Numbered from the stretch's first letter, positions 26,942-36,297 are shown. The stretch is 64,000 nt of DNA from Bacteroidales bacterium UBA1794 (GCA_002315435.1 DCFW01000027.1:1-64000); one strand, 5' to 3'. The notes: generated by a model not told the origin, from the letters alone. Program-made: numbers and translations.

Positions 26942-27985
26942 ATGCAGAAAGGAAAAAGAACACCCATTGCCACACTCGGTGAATTCGGTCTCATCGATCA
27001 CCTGACTGAAGGAATCGAATTGAAGAATCCCTCCTCACTTTACGGTATAGGTGATGATGCCGCTGTGCTCCACTATCCCGACAAAGAAATGCTTGTCACC
27101 ACAGACCTGTTAATGGAAGGCGTACATTTCAACCTCGTCTATTATGATTTGAAGCTGTTGGGTTACAAAGCTGCAACAGTCAACATCAGCGATATATACG
27201 CCATGAACGGAAAACCACTTCAAATGACCATATCATTAGCAGTAAGCAAACGTTTCTGTATAGAGGATATGGAACAACTCTATGCCGGTATGCGCATGGC
27301 GTGCGAAGAACACGGAGTGGACATTGTTGGTGGAGACACCACCTCATCACTTACCGGTTTGGCCATCAGCATTACTTGTATCGGTGAAGCCGACAAAGAT
27401 AAAATCGTATACCGCAACGGAGCCAAAGATACCAATCTCATCTGTGTGAGCGGTGATCTAGGTGCAGCCTACATGGGACTGCAATTGCTCGAAAGGGAAA
27501 ATGCAGTTTTCAAAGGAGAGAAAGACATAGAGCCTGATTTCTCAGGCAAAGAATATCTATTGCAACGTCAGTTGAAACCGGATGCTCGTGGCGACATCAT
27601 TAAGAAGTTGGCCGAAGCCGGAGTACAACCCACTGCCATGATGGATATTAGTGACGGACTCTCATCCGAATTGATACATATTTGTAAACAAAGCAACGTG
27701 GGTTGTCGTGTCTATGAAGATCGCATTCCTATTGACTACCAAACGGCAGTGATGGCAGAAGAGATGAACATGAACGTCACTACATGTGCCCTTAATGGAG
27801 GAGAAGATTATGAGTTACTGTTCACAGTGCCCATTACTGATCATGATAAAATAGAAGATATAGAAGGTATCAAGCTTATCGGTCATATCACTCGTCCCGA
27901 ATTGGGATATGCATTGGTTACACGTGATGACAAAGAATTTGAACTGAAAGCGCAAGGATGGAACGCATTGACGGAAGAAAAATAG
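26942..27985 (+). CDS. thiL: Thiamine-monophosphate kinase
   Basis: This 347-residue PurM-like kinase phosphorylates thiamine monophosphate to TPP, the final step that completes the salvage genes at 38568-41508. It shows FGLIDHL, the Mg/ATP-binding GIGDDAAVL, VTTDLLMEGVHF, VGGDTTSS, MDISDGLSSEL and LNGGEDYELLFT. The ATG at 26942 is preferred over a GTG at 26936. It is the last gene of the operon with sppA, lpxK and the phosphorylase gene, and it has no riboswitch of its own. Confidence 0.95.
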   Translation: MQKGKRTPIATLGEFGLIDHLTEGIELKNPSSLYGIGDDAAVLHYPDKEMLVTTDLLMEGVHFNLVYYDLKLLGYKAATVNISDIYAMNGKPLQMTISLAVSKRFCIEDMEQLYAGMRMACEEHGVDIVGGDTTSSLTGLAISITCIGEADKDKIVYRNGAKDTNLICVSGDLGAAYMGLQLLERENAVFKGEKDIEPDFSGKEYLLQRQLKPDARGDIIKKLAEAGVQPTAMMDISDGLSSELIHICKQSNVGCRVYEDRIPIDYQTAVMAEEMNMNVTTCALNGGEDYELLFTVPITDHDKIEDIEGIKLIGHITRPELGYALVTRDDKEFELKAQGWNALTEEK

Positions 27986-28003
27986 AAAAAACTTTCTCAT
28001 TTA

Positions 28004-28035
28004 TTTGGAAGCAATATATATTTGCCCTACCTTTG
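28004..28035 (+). promoter_or_regulatory. Promoter of the tRNA-Phe gene
   Basis: TTTG (28004-28007), 20 bases, then TACCTTTG (28028-28035) match the Bacteroides consensus closely, 23 bases before the tRNA 5' end. Confidence 0.75.
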
Positions 28036-28057
28036 CACCGCAATCAGAAATAATGAT

Positions 28058-28130
28058 GGTGCCATAGCTCAGTTGGTAGAGCAAAGGACTGAAAATCCTT
28101 GTGTCACTGGTTCGATTCCCGTTGGCACCA
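28058..28130 (+). tRNA. tRNA-Phe (GAA)
   Basis: The 73-nt sequence folds as a full cloverleaf. The acceptor stem is GGTGCCA/TGGCACC with discriminator A. The D arm has AGCTCAGTTGGTAGAGC, and the anticodon stem AAGGA/TCCTT encloses the loop CTGAAAA with anticodon GAA. The T arm has GGTTCGATTCC. The terminal CCA is not encoded. Its 3' end is duplicated at 29037-29064, so the gene has served as an integration site. Confidence 0.97.
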
Positions 28131-28139
28131 CAGAAAGAT

Positions 28140-28176
28140 AAAGCGCTTAAACACACACGTTTAGGTGCTTTTTTTA
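28140..28176 (+). terminator. Terminator of the tRNA-Phe transcript
   Basis: AAGCGCTTAAAC and GTTTAGGTGCTT pair around a short loop, followed by TTTTTTTATTTA. Confidence 0.85.
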
Positions 28177-28306
28177 TTTATCCACTTTATCATTCAACTG
28201 CCATATAGCATTGACATGAGCGTTCTTGTCTATTATCCCCATTCTTTGAAATTGTCGAGATTCCAAACACAGGATTATATCTTAAACGCCCTGTATCATC
28301 TCAAAA

Positions 28307-28510
28307 TTAGTATCTGCTGAAAAGCCATTCTCCTATTTTGAAAAGAATAAAAAGAGCAAGAAGTGCTAGGAATATCTTAAATATTAGATAAGCACAGCCC
28401 ATGCCTGCACCCGTAGCCCCAGCTATAGCAGCTCTTATACTTCCAGACATGAGAAAGGAAATAATCCCTCCAATCAATGCGACACTAAGTATAACCCATA
28501 ACCACGTCAT
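28307..28510 (-). CDS. Small membrane protein of unknown function
   Basis: The 67-residue frame starts MTWLWVILSVALIGGIISFLM and is mostly hydrophobic. There are two or three membrane helices (about 3-20, 25-42 and 43-60) and an Ala/Gly-rich centre (AAIAGATGAGMGCAY). An AGGAGG stretch lies about 20 bases upstream, too far to be a standard ribosome binding site. The gene sits between the tRNA-Phe gene and its duplicated 3' end, so it may be cargo left by an integrated element. I do not recognise a family. Confidence 0.45.
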   Translation of the reverse strand: MTWLWVILSVALIGGIISFLMSGSIRAAIAGATGAGMGCAYLIFKIFLALLALFILFKIGEWLFSRY

Positions 28511-29036
28511 AATAAAATGTATTAAGACTCACCTCCTACAGTCTGTGAATAATAAAGAAGCGTGGAGGAAATAGATCTATGGATTCTTTAACTTGAAATG
28601 CCTCAACATCAAACGATAACTTCCGCTCTATTATTATATAGAGTGAGCGATTGACTTTGATGCGTAAAACTTTCAAATTAAAAAAAAGGATATTATCTAA
28701 AACGCCTTATTTGTTACATCTAGAAACAAATACATGTAAATATAACCATTTTTTACAACCAACAAGCTTGTTGTATATATTATTTTAAATTTATATATAA
28801 GCCGACCACCTACTATCCCAACATTAATAGAAAGTACTCATAATCAACCGATAAATTAAATTGACAACGATAGGAACACCTCTCATCTTTACTTATAGGC
28901 ATCCGATCGTTTTCATAATTTGAGTAGAGCGGACATATGGACTTCTAACATTAAATGATTTATTTGCTCCTGCTTTTACCCCAAAAGTTAAACCACCAGT
29001 TAAACCGGAAATAATGTTTGATTTATTTTAATGTGC
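28511..29036. other. Non-coding remainder between the tRNA and its 3'-end duplicate
   Basis: No full gene is visible. One frame ending at 29030 reads as a 37-codon Lys/Pro-rich tail (PKVKPPVKPE near the end) that could be the remnant of a mobile-element protein, but it has no start and no recognisable family. The rest is AT-rich. An integrase is absent. Confidence 0.4.
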
Positions 29037-29064
29037 CACTGGTTCGATTCCCGTTGACACCACA
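29037..29064 (+). repeat. Duplicated 3' end of tRNA-Phe (att-like direct repeat)
   Basis: 28 bases match 28105-28132 of the tRNA gene region with one mismatch (27/28), covering the T arm, the 3' acceptor strand and the two bases after it. This is the classical scar of site-specific integration at a tRNA 3' end. The intervening 0.9 kb lacks an integrase, so the element is decayed or mostly lost. Confidence 0.85.
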
Positions 29065-29160
29065 ATCAAAAGAAAGTTAATCCCTGAATAAAAATTCAGG
29101 GATTAATGTTCTCTATCCACTTTGGTAGCTGTTACCAAGCATTCTTTTAACTTTTAGCTT

Positions 29161-30231
29161 TCATTTCATCTTCATTACATGGGTCAGCATGTTTTCCACA
29201 TAAGCATTGTTATGGGGAATATAGGATGCATTCCAATAGGTTGAAGCATAATTATGTGAATCGGGAACTTTATTACCACTTACTAAATCGAGGTCTTTCA
29301 ACGCATCCTTAGTAACTAGATCATGCTCCTGAACGTAGAATTCTGAATAGGTTTCAACCAATATATCATGTTTCTTTCGGGTTTTAAACTCCCACTTTTG
29401 ATAATCACTCTGACTCATAAGCCCCGACCAAGAAAATGAATCATTTATCAATTTAGAATATACCGTATAAATATCTTTCGTTACTTGCACACTATATAAT
29501 CCGAAAAGGGAGATAGATATCTTATCACGTGGAGCTACCCAATTAATACTCATCAGCCTATGATGCAAGCTGTCTGTTTTCATCACACCGGCTAATACTC
29601 CTTTAATCATAATACCACCATCCTTTGTTTGTTGATATTTTTTGGAAGACAGAATATCACTTTCTACTCTAGGTGTTCCCATTACTATCTTAGGTATTTC
29701 GGGCTTACCGAGATCAAGGTCAGCCATTAACGGTATTGATTTCTCGTCTTGAAAAGATCTATCTTCGAAAGAACGATACTCTATAATACGATGTTTAACC
29801 TTTCCTTTCTTTACCGGAATATAATATTCTACAATGCCATCTACAAAATATTTCAAGGTACTGTCTTTCTTTTCAGAATTTACCTCATAACTTCGGAAAT
29901 ATCCTTTTAATCGTATATAATCAGGATGCGTTGCCTTCACTTCTATATCGCTTAAATTGTAGTGAATGGGGGTCAAAAGTATTTCTTTCGGCAATTCTTT
30001 TGCACTACCCTCATAAGTTTGATAAGCAATGTGCTGTATGGATATTGCCGCATCCGAATCAGCAGGTAGTTTCACATAACCAGCCGTATCAGAATAGCAT
30101 ACTAATTTCCCTTTGTTCATAACTGTTGCATAAGCGATAGGAGTCCTAGTATCCTCGTCTAATAAACGTACTTGTGCATTAGCCACCTGCGACAAGCATA
30201 ATAGAATAAATAATAATCTTATTGTTTTCAT
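29161..30231 (-). CDS. Exported protein with carboxypeptidase-like regulatory domain
   Basis: The 356-residue protein starts with a signal peptide (MKTIRLLFILLCLSQVANA). A CarboxypepD_reg-like fold follows (about 20-85: VRLLDEDTRTPIAYATVMNKGKLVCYSDTAGYVKL). After IEVKATHPDYIRLKGYFRSYEVN comes a mixed C-terminal domain of unknown role, as in many Bacteroides envelope proteins. The ATG at 30231 is chosen for the signal peptide. The upstream neighbour is a decayed membrane-protein tail (30260-30361), so this gene may have lost its operon partner and promoter. Confidence 0.7.
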   Translation of the reverse strand: MKTIRLLFILLCLSQVANAQVRLLDEDTRTPIAYATVMNKGKLVCYSDTAGYVKLPADSDAAISIQHIAYQTYEGSAKELPKEILLTPIHYNLSDIEVKATHPDYIRLKGYFRSYEVNSEKKDSTLKYFVDGIVEYYIPVKKGKVKHRIIEYRSFEDRSFQDEKSIPLMADLDLGKPEIPKIVMGTPRVESDILSSKKYQQTKDGGIMIKGVLAGVMKTDSLHHRLMSINWVAPRDKISISLFGLYSVQVTKDIYTVYSKLINDSFSWSGLMSQSDYQKWEFKTRKKHDILVETYSEFYVQEHDLVTKDALKDLDLVSGNKVPDSHNYASTYWNASYIPHNNAYVENMLTHVMKMK

Positions 30232-30259
30232 TGTATCTAAATATTTTAGAGATCCCATC

Positions 30260-30361
30260 TTATAACCAAAAGCTCGTCCCTAAGCGGAATCCTATATGAT
30301 GAGTCATGCTCATTTCTTCAAGTAAGAACCCTTGCGTTTTAGCAACTACACCTAAATTCAG
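30260..30361 (-). pseudogene. C-terminal remnant of an outer membrane protein gene
   Basis: A 33-codon open tail without a start reads LNLGVVAKTQGFLLEEMSMT and then HHIGFRLGTSFWL before the stop. The alternating pattern with an aromatic end resembles the last strands of an outer membrane beta-barrel. In-frame DNA upstream hits a stop at 30364-30362, and the large NTPase gene ends only 45 bases further. The remnant fits a gene cut by the insertion of the accessory block to its right (inference). Confidence 0.45.
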
Positions 30362-30406
30362 TTACTTTGTTACTTTCTTCTCTCAACGCTATGCAAATAA
30401 GAAGTT

Positions 30407-33400
30407 CTAGTTCTTCATCCTACAATCTAATATGAATGATTTAACTATTACATTATCAGAAGATACTTTCTTGGCATTTTCATCGTAAGATCTTTTTGCA
30501 TCATCAATTAATTTATTCCCTGTATAGTTTTTACAATCATCGTAAGCTTCACAATCAAACCATCCTATTAAATATAAACCATAAGCATTTTCATCGGTTT
30601 TAATATATCTATCTACTAATTGTGCCTGTAAACTCTCTTTTACTCCAGGATTCCAAGATCCTTTAACCTCTATAATAACCTTATTTACTGTTGAATACCT
30701 TTTATTAGAATAAGAAACAAGAATATCAATTTTTTCACCAGCAGCTCCCATATGCACACAATTAGCCCTTTTTATTTGCACTTCTCTAAATGACAGAACT
30801 CCGTACTTTTGAATATCATTAGTAAGATGATCTTTTATAAAATCTGATAGCAACTCTTCCTTTTTAGGCTTATAAAGTGCTTTCTTTGTTGTCTCATTTC
30901 GTTTCACAAAATCCCATAATGCAAATGATAAAGAATTCTCTTTCTGAAGCCTTTCTTCCAATCTATATAATGATTCTATGATTAAATTTAATAAGTCGGC
31001 ATTATTAGATATAATCCTCATGTTGCCATTTTCACTTAATTTTAAGAAGTCAGATGGAGCAAAAGGATGCCAATTCAATTTTCGATAGATATCTTTGGCA
31101 GCCACTAGCTGAAATTTAATGCTATCTGAAGGAATCTTTTCGTTTATAGATTCCATCGCAGAAATAGCCTCTAAGGTTCCTTTATTTATAAGATTTTGTA
31201 AAAGAGACTCTCTAAAAGATGTAACACCTTCTCGAGGCCCTACAAAGTGGGCGCCTTCAAACTGAGGATCTGTTTCTGGAGGAAAAAGACTATACAGAAA
31301 AAGATACAATGACGCAATTTGATTTTCTTTGAGACGACTCCATAATGGGTTTTTATCTATGTAATAATCACTTGCGTATTTCAAGAATAACTTCTCCGCA
31401 AATTCATCATTGTCTTTAAAATAATTCATAAGATAAATCCAATCCGTTTCGTTGCAATATTTTGCGAATTCTACCCCAACGAGAATACTTTTCAAATCGT
31501 TCTGTTTCAATAGTTGTTTTGCAATTTGTGATGCAGTAGGATAGCAAAATTTAAATACATATCGAATTAAATCGGCTGAGGGTCTTGCATATAAGGCCCC
31601 TTCATTAATCAATTCGATAAAGACATTTATTATTTGATCATCTATTATATGCTCTATTCTATAAAGTATAAAAAGAGTTGAATCGTCTTCTTTATTATCG
31701 CTTTTTATTAACTCTTTTATAATATTGATTAGAATATTAGGTTTCTTAGAATAGGCATACTGTATTATTAGTTTGTAGCTTTGATCCGTTCCAGAAATAC
31801 CACTTGCTTGTGGGTAGGCCAATATTATATGCGCCCACTTCTCCCATACCGTTGTACTCAAACTTTCAAGCGTATCTGAATCATATTTATTGAATAATAC
31901 TAAACACTTATATCCAGTTGAAGCGGTTCCATGAAAAATATTTTTTCCAAACCATTCTCTATAACAATCATCATTTTCCTCTAAAAATTTTTTTGCGAAA
32001 GCTTCTACTCTTGATTTCAGACTTACGCTAAGGCCTTTCCATGCTTCAAATCCAGTAACATCTGGATTGAGGATATCACCATATATCCGACTAGTAGAAG
32101 TAAGAGTTAAGTCTCTAAAAAACTCAATAAAATATATCCAATTATTAGTTAATTCAAGACTAGAAATTTTTTGAAACAATTTTTTTTGTACATCAATTTT
32201 TAAAGTGGGTGAAATCTCCCGTTCGTTTAGCCATTGTTGTTTTACCCATTGAGCTTTTAATTCTCTTGCCTCATCTGAGTTTAATTCAACAGTTTTCAAC
32301 CATTCAGAAAATACAGTTTTCAGCTCATTATAGTTTTCAATCAATTTTAGTATTGAATCAATTCTATTCGCATCTGAGTATTCAAAATAACTCAATAAAC
32401 AGGCCCATTTCATTCTATTATCGACATTTTCCTTTGCAGTAAAATGTGACAAAACAAAATCGAAATCTTCATTATCAATTAACGATACTGACCACAAATA
32501 ATATATATTATCCTCTCGAACAGAATCAAAATTAATCAAACATATCAACATATTATGTTTAATCTCTCTAGATACATTTAAAGGCTCCCATTTTTTTTGA
32601 AAATTTTCAGGAATTGGGAATATACTAACATGGTTTTGTATCCTTAGTAAGATTACCTCTGCGAATAGCTGTATATTATTTAATAAACTGTAATTTTTCC
32701 AGCATTGATATGTTATTATATCACTTAATCTTTTCAAATCATTATTATACCTTCTTGCAATAAACTGAGGATATCTTTGACACCATTTCAATGCATCAGA
32801 TAAATAATTATTTTCGATCTTTTCAGCAAGAATATAATTGATAAACATCTTATATGAACCGATCAGACTATCTTTTTTAAAAGGTGTTAATGCGTCAAAG
32901 ACCTCTGCTGTACTTGTTATATCAGGCCATGTTGCTTTTAATGCAGCACCTTTAATCTCATCATCGCCATCGTCATCCTGTGGCTCTATTGCATAGGGCT
33001 TTAGAGATCTTCTTTCTTCCTCATTTCCTAACTCTGCTAATGTATGAATGACTCTTCCGCGTAAATATTGATCTGCAGATTTATCCATTGCAATCGTTAA
33101 TAAGTCGCTTGACAATTCTCGCAATTCACATGACTCTATTATATCTACAGCAACTCTTTTGGTCAAAAAGTTATTTTCTTTATTCATTAAATATGGCCGA
33201 ATTTGATCACTTAAGCCCGAATAATTTAATTTGTAATATTGATATCTAAGATTCCAATTTCCATCTGTTATAGTCACTGTTGCTAATTTTTCAAATAGAG
33301 ACTCAATGAGCTGACATTTATACTTCTCACTTTCATTTAATAAATCCCCTGCAAGAATACTTAATGGATCCTGCTTAATATTTATTTCTAACAGAGATTG

Positions 33401-34594
33401 TGAAAGTGTCCCCAGCCAAGATGCGGTACCTTTTACTTGTTCTACAACCATACCATCGTTATCGCTCGAAACTGTAATCAATGACAGAATCTGCTCTATA
33501 GAAAACTCATGATTAAGGATAAATCTAGCTGCCAAATATTCGGCATATGACCAATGATAGAAACTATATGAGTATTTATTGAGATAAGAGAATAGTGAGG
33601 TATTAGTTACAACTTCAATTATGTCAGGTTGAGTGAATAAAAACGAATATTTATCCGTATTTTCAAGTCCTTCTTGAATATCAATCAGCGTCAACCTTCT
33701 CTCATCATATGGAGGATTCTGGCGTATATCTATATGAGATTTATTACAAAAAACCATAAGGGCCGCTATTCGCGATGCAATAGCCAAGCTTTTATCAACA
33801 GACAGAGAAGAAGGATTTTGAAACTGCCTATATTCCTTAGGCTCTGAACATAATGCTTTGCAGCCATTCTCATACAATTGACTTCGAGTTATCGAAAGAT
33901 GTTTATTTTGCTTATAATCTGTGATTAATAATTTAAGAGAAACAGGATTTACAGCAAAAGGTTGTACTTCATGACTAATGACATCGTCAATGAAAGAAGT
34001 ATTGATTTTTTCGTCATCTACCAAACAAAGTATATCATTTTTAGATAAAGGCGCTATTTGAAAAATCTCATGATTATCTTCACCAAAGTACATTTTGAGA
34101 AACTCATCTAGATCATTTGTCCAATACCCAGAGCGACAAATTAGTCTAAGAGATAAGAGAGAAGATAGGTCTTTTATTGTGTTTAACTGTCTTTTGAGAA
34201 TTAACGGTAAAGTCTTTATATTTCTAAAAGCAACATCAAAATCATCAAGGTATAAAGCCAAAGGTTCTCCAGAAGATTTCCATTGAGTAAACCTATTAGA
34301 CATAAAAACGTCACAAATCAATCGTGATTCATCACTATATTCAGCTAAATTATGGTAAATAGTATTATCCTTACGATCCAATTCATTAAGAATCGTGACC
34401 GATTTACCAGAGCCAGCTTCTCCAAGCAAAACTAGACTTTTATAACCATTAATTTCCTCCCACGTAAAAAGATTTTTTTCATCATGAAAGAAAGGTTGTA
34501 CAGAGATACTTATATCTCTTAAAAAGCCCTCTCCATTTAGCACATTATTCCTTGATTTACACCAAAGCCTTGTGATATTCATTTTATTTTCCAT
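30407..34594 (-). CDS. Large P-loop (NACHT/STAND-like) NTPase with C-terminal PD-(D/E)XK-like nuclease
   Basis: The 1395-residue protein (start at the ATG 34594) opens with an NTPase domain: Walker A GEAGSGKS (58-65), Walker B LALYLDDFD (112-120) and the sensor-like LRLICRSGYW. A very long helical-repeat region (about 350-1230) follows, with HEAT-like parts such as RGRVIHTLAELGNEEERRSL. The last 130 residues carry D1290 (KIDIL), E1309-V-K1311 (IIEVKGSW) and Q1325 (QLVDRYI), a PD-(D/E)XK pattern. Sensor-NTPase-nuclease layouts are common in anti-phage proteins. Here the nuclease is C-terminal, opposite to Avs proteins. The start at 34669 is rejected because a -7 box lies at 34620-34613. The defence role is inference. 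Confidence 0.75.
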   Translation of the reverse strand: MENKMNITRLWCKSRNNVLNGEGFLRDISISVQPFFHDEKNLFTWEEINGYKSLVLLGEAGSGKSVTILNELDRKDNTIYHNLAEYSDESRLICDVFMSNRFTQWKSSGEPLALYLDDFDVAFRNIKTLPLILKRQLNTIKDLSSLLSLRLICRSGYWTNDLDEFLKMYFGEDNHEIFQIAPLSKNDILCLVDDEKINTSFIDDVISHEVQPFAVNPVSLKLLITDYKQNKHLSITRSQLYENGCKALCSEPKEYRQFQNPSSLSVDKSLAIASRIAALMVFCNKSHIDIRQNPPYDERRLTLIDIQEGLENTDKYSFLFTQPDIIEVVTNTSLFSYLNKYSYSFYHWSYAEYLAARFILNHEFSIEQILSLITVSSDNDGMVVEQVKGTASWLGTLSQSLLEINIKQDPLSILAGDLLNESEKYKCQLIESLFEKLATVTITDGNWNLRYQYYKLNYSGLSDQIRPYLMNKENNFLTKRVAVDIIESCELRELSSDLLTIAMDKSADQYLRGRVIHTLAELGNEEERRSLKPYAIEPQDDDGDDEIKGAALKATWPDITSTAEVFDALTPFKKDSLIGSYKMFINYILAEKIENNYLSDALKWCQRYPQFIARRYNNDLKRLSDIITYQCWKNYSLLNNIQLFAEVILLRIQNHVSIFPIPENFQKKWEPLNVSREIKHNMLICLINFDSVREDNIYYLWSVSLIDNEDFDFVLSHFTAKENVDNRMKWACLLSYFEYSDANRIDSILKLIENYNELKTVFSEWLKTVELNSDEARELKAQWVKQQWLNEREISPTLKIDVQKKLFQKISSLELTNNWIYFIEFFRDLTLTSTSRIYGDILNPDVTGFEAWKGLSVSLKSRVEAFAKKFLEENDDCYREWFGKNIFHGTASTGYKCLVLFNKYDSDTLESLSTTVWEKWAHIILAYPQASGISGTDQSYKLIIQYAYSKKPNILINIIKELIKSDNKEDDSTLFILYRIEHIIDDQIINVFIELINEGALYARPSADLIRYVFKFCYPTASQIAKQLLKQNDLKSILVGVEFAKYCNETDWIYLMNYFKDNDEFAEKLFLKYASDYYIDKNPLWSRLKENQIASLYLFLYSLFPPETDPQFEGAHFVGPREGVTSFRESLLQNLINKGTLEAISAMESINEKIPSDSIKFQLVAAKDIYRKLNWHPFAPSDFLKLSENGNMRIISNNADLLNLIIESLYRLEERLQKENSLSFALWDFVKRNETTKKALYKPKKEELLSDFIKDHLTNDIQKYGVLSFREVQIKRANCVHMGAAGEKIDILVSYSNKRYSTVNKVIIEVKGSWNPGVKESLQAQLVDRYIKTDENAYGLYLIGWFDCEAYDDCKNYTGNKLIDDAKRSYDENAKKVSSDNVIVKSFILDCRMKN

Positions 34595-34612
34595 AACATG
34601 ATTATTAGTATA

Positions 34613-34620
34613 CAAATATA
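34613..34620 (-). promoter_or_regulatory. -7 box of the large NTPase gene
   Basis: The minus strand reads TATATTTG (TAnnTTTG), 18 bases before the ATG at 34594. This gives a very short leader and rules out the upstream start at 34669. No clear -33 TTTG is visible. Confidence 0.5.
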
Positions 34621-34727
34621 CATTATTTAAATCACATATGATATTTTTATCATCATTAATCTTATACAATCATGGTAATTTTACTCACAAAATAAAATTT
34701 CAGATTTGTCTTATTTAATCATTTCAT

Positions 34728-34757
34728 TTTGTTAATTAACAAAATTATGTACCTTTG
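34728..34757 (+). promoter_or_regulatory. Promoter of the divergent small gene
   Basis: TTTG (34728-34731), 18 bases, then TACCTTTG (34750-34757) fit the Bacteroides consensus. The transcript would start near 34765, so an apparent TTG start at 34729 is not usable. Confidence 0.65.
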
Positions 34758-34809
34758 CGCCTCATTGAAAAAACAATATTATAACGAAACATTTAAAAAC
34801 AGTATCAAT

Positions 34810-35304
34810 ATGAAAATGTATATAAGGTTAGATGAGATTTTTATAGGAGATTATATGATTCAACTAGAAGGCGACTATAATTGCATTCCTAGAGTTGGAG
34901 ATAAAATAAAGCCCAAATTCGCAATATTTCCAGATAAAGAAAAAAATGCGATGATAGTATATTGGCTAAAGATGGTTATGAACAAACAATATGAGCAGGA
35001 ACCTCTGTGCAATATAGAAACGATCGCAGAGATAAAAGAGAATATGTATAACGAAGTAAAAAGATACCTTGAGAAAATTGGAGAAATTGACGAAAATGGA
35101 AAACTTTATTACTCGTCTTTAATGGAAAGCATGTGCGAAGCCCCTAAAACTCACTTTTTACAAGAGAAATTATGTACTTACTTTATGACAACAATAAACG
35201 CATATTTCAAGGAACTCATAGTAAGCGAAGTTTCATGGGAACCTGATGAGGATAGTAACACCCTGCTCATTCCGATTATATCTGTTAGGTATAAGCAAAG
35301 ATAG
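34810..35304 (+). CDS. Hypothetical protein divergent from the large NTPase
   Basis: The 164-residue product begins MKMYIRLDEIFIGDYMIQLEG. It has a beta-rich N-terminus (about 1-45) and a helical middle (EIKENMYNEVKRYLEKIGEID and LMESMCEAPKTHFLQEKLCTYF). A beta-like end (SNTLLIPIISVRYKQR) follows. There is no signal peptide, membrane segment or known motif. The ATG at 34810 is chosen because the longer frame starts inside the promoter. It shares a 215-bp divergent control region with the NTPase gene and has the same AT-rich composition, so it may be an accessory part of that system (inference). Confidence 0.6.
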   Translation: MKMYIRLDEIFIGDYMIQLEGDYNCIPRVGDKIKPKFAIFPDKEKNAMIVYWLKMVMNKQYEQEPLCNIETIAEIKENMYNEVKRYLEKIGEIDENGKLYYSSLMESMCEAPKTHFLQEKLCTYFMTTINAYFKELIVSEVSWEPDEDSNTLLIPIISVRYKQR

Positions 35305-35626
35305 GCGATATTGTATATAAGAGTATCCTTTTGTAAAAATATCCTTCGCATATAAATTGCATAAAACAAAAGAGTCTAAGAGTCTAAGGTACCCCCCTTT
35401 CTCTTTTTTGTGCTTTTTTGCTTAAAACGTAATATACATGCATTTTACAACTGCTATCACATTAGTAATCAATTGATTATATTCTTTTTTTCTGCATATC
35501 GCCTAATGCTGTATTTATGTATAAAAAGAGTATTTTATAACATTTATAATAATCACAATTTCCTACATATTTATATGTGTCACAAATTCAGTATGTTATA
35601 AAAATAATAGATAATAGATAAGCCTG

Positions 35627-35673
35627 CAAGAGTCTAACAGAGTCTAAGCACCTAGACTCCATTTAGACTCTTG
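35627..35673. repeat. Nested hairpin built from AGAGTCTAA motifs, left copy
   Basis: The outer arms CAAGAGTCTAA (35627-35637) and TTAGACTCTTG (35663-35673) are perfect complements of 11 bp. Inside them GAGTCTA (35640-35646) and TAGACTC (35653-35659) pair over 7 bp around a 6-base loop. The total is 18 bp in 47 nt. Confidence 0.9.
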
Positions 35674-36252
35674 AGCCTATTTTGATACATTCATTCTTAT
35701 AAATATTCAAATATAGAAATAAAATAATGTATATCATCTAATAATAAGATACTTACAATTTAAATATCTGCTATTTCCAACATTTTCATTTTGATGATAC
35801 ACTCTTATATTGTATAAATATATTAACAAGGTAATTATATTCAATATAATATTGATTATAAGCAATATACGAATAAAATAAAGATAAAGATAGTCCTTAT
35901 TAGAAGGAAATTAGTACCCTATATTATTGGATTAAGTTATTAATTGTATTAATTAATATATTAGTATTTAATATTATTCATCATGCACTCCTTAACATAC
36001 AACCTTTATTCCAATTAACAACAGAATAAATTCTACTTTTCATAGAAATGTCCATTGAAGCATCCTCTATTTCCATGAGCAAAGCTCATAGATACTACAA
36101 TATTCATCCTATTATTACATATTATCGAATTATATTAATGATTGTATCATACTGTATTTAATATTAACATAAAAACAGTTTCCATTTCTCTGTAAAATAT
36201 ATTGATAAGTATCTTATTTTATGATAGTTATATTGAAATTCTACTCTTATAC

Positions 36253-36297
36253 AAGAGTCTAAACAGAGTCTATGTGCTTAGACTCTCTTAGACTCTT
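36253..36297. repeat. Nested hairpin built from AGAGTCTAA motifs, right copy
   Basis: The outer arms AAGAGTCTAA (36253-36262) and TTAGACTCTT (36288-36297) enclose the inner arms AGAGTCTA (36265-36272) and TAGACTCT (36279-36286), with a 6-base loop. It has the same architecture as the left copy but with different linker bases, so the fold and not the exact sequence seems preserved. Confidence 0.9.

Noticed and set aside
29037..29064. Second tRNA gene
   Set aside because: Only the 3' 28 bases are present; D and anticodon arms are missing, so it is a fragment.
34595..34669. Upstream extension of the large NTPase frame (start at 34669)
   Set aside because: A good TATATTTG -7 box lies at 34620-34613 inside this extension, so the transcript would start after it; the ATG at 34594 fits better.
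34729..34809. Upstream extension of the divergent small gene (start at 34729)
   Set aside because: The first codon is a TTG that is part of the -33 promoter element, and the -7 box lies inside the extension.
35410..35601. 63-codon frame inside the inverted-repeat element
   Set aside because: It has no ribosome binding site, unlikely residue composition (His/Tyr/Phe/Asn from AT-rich DNA) and no family resemblance.
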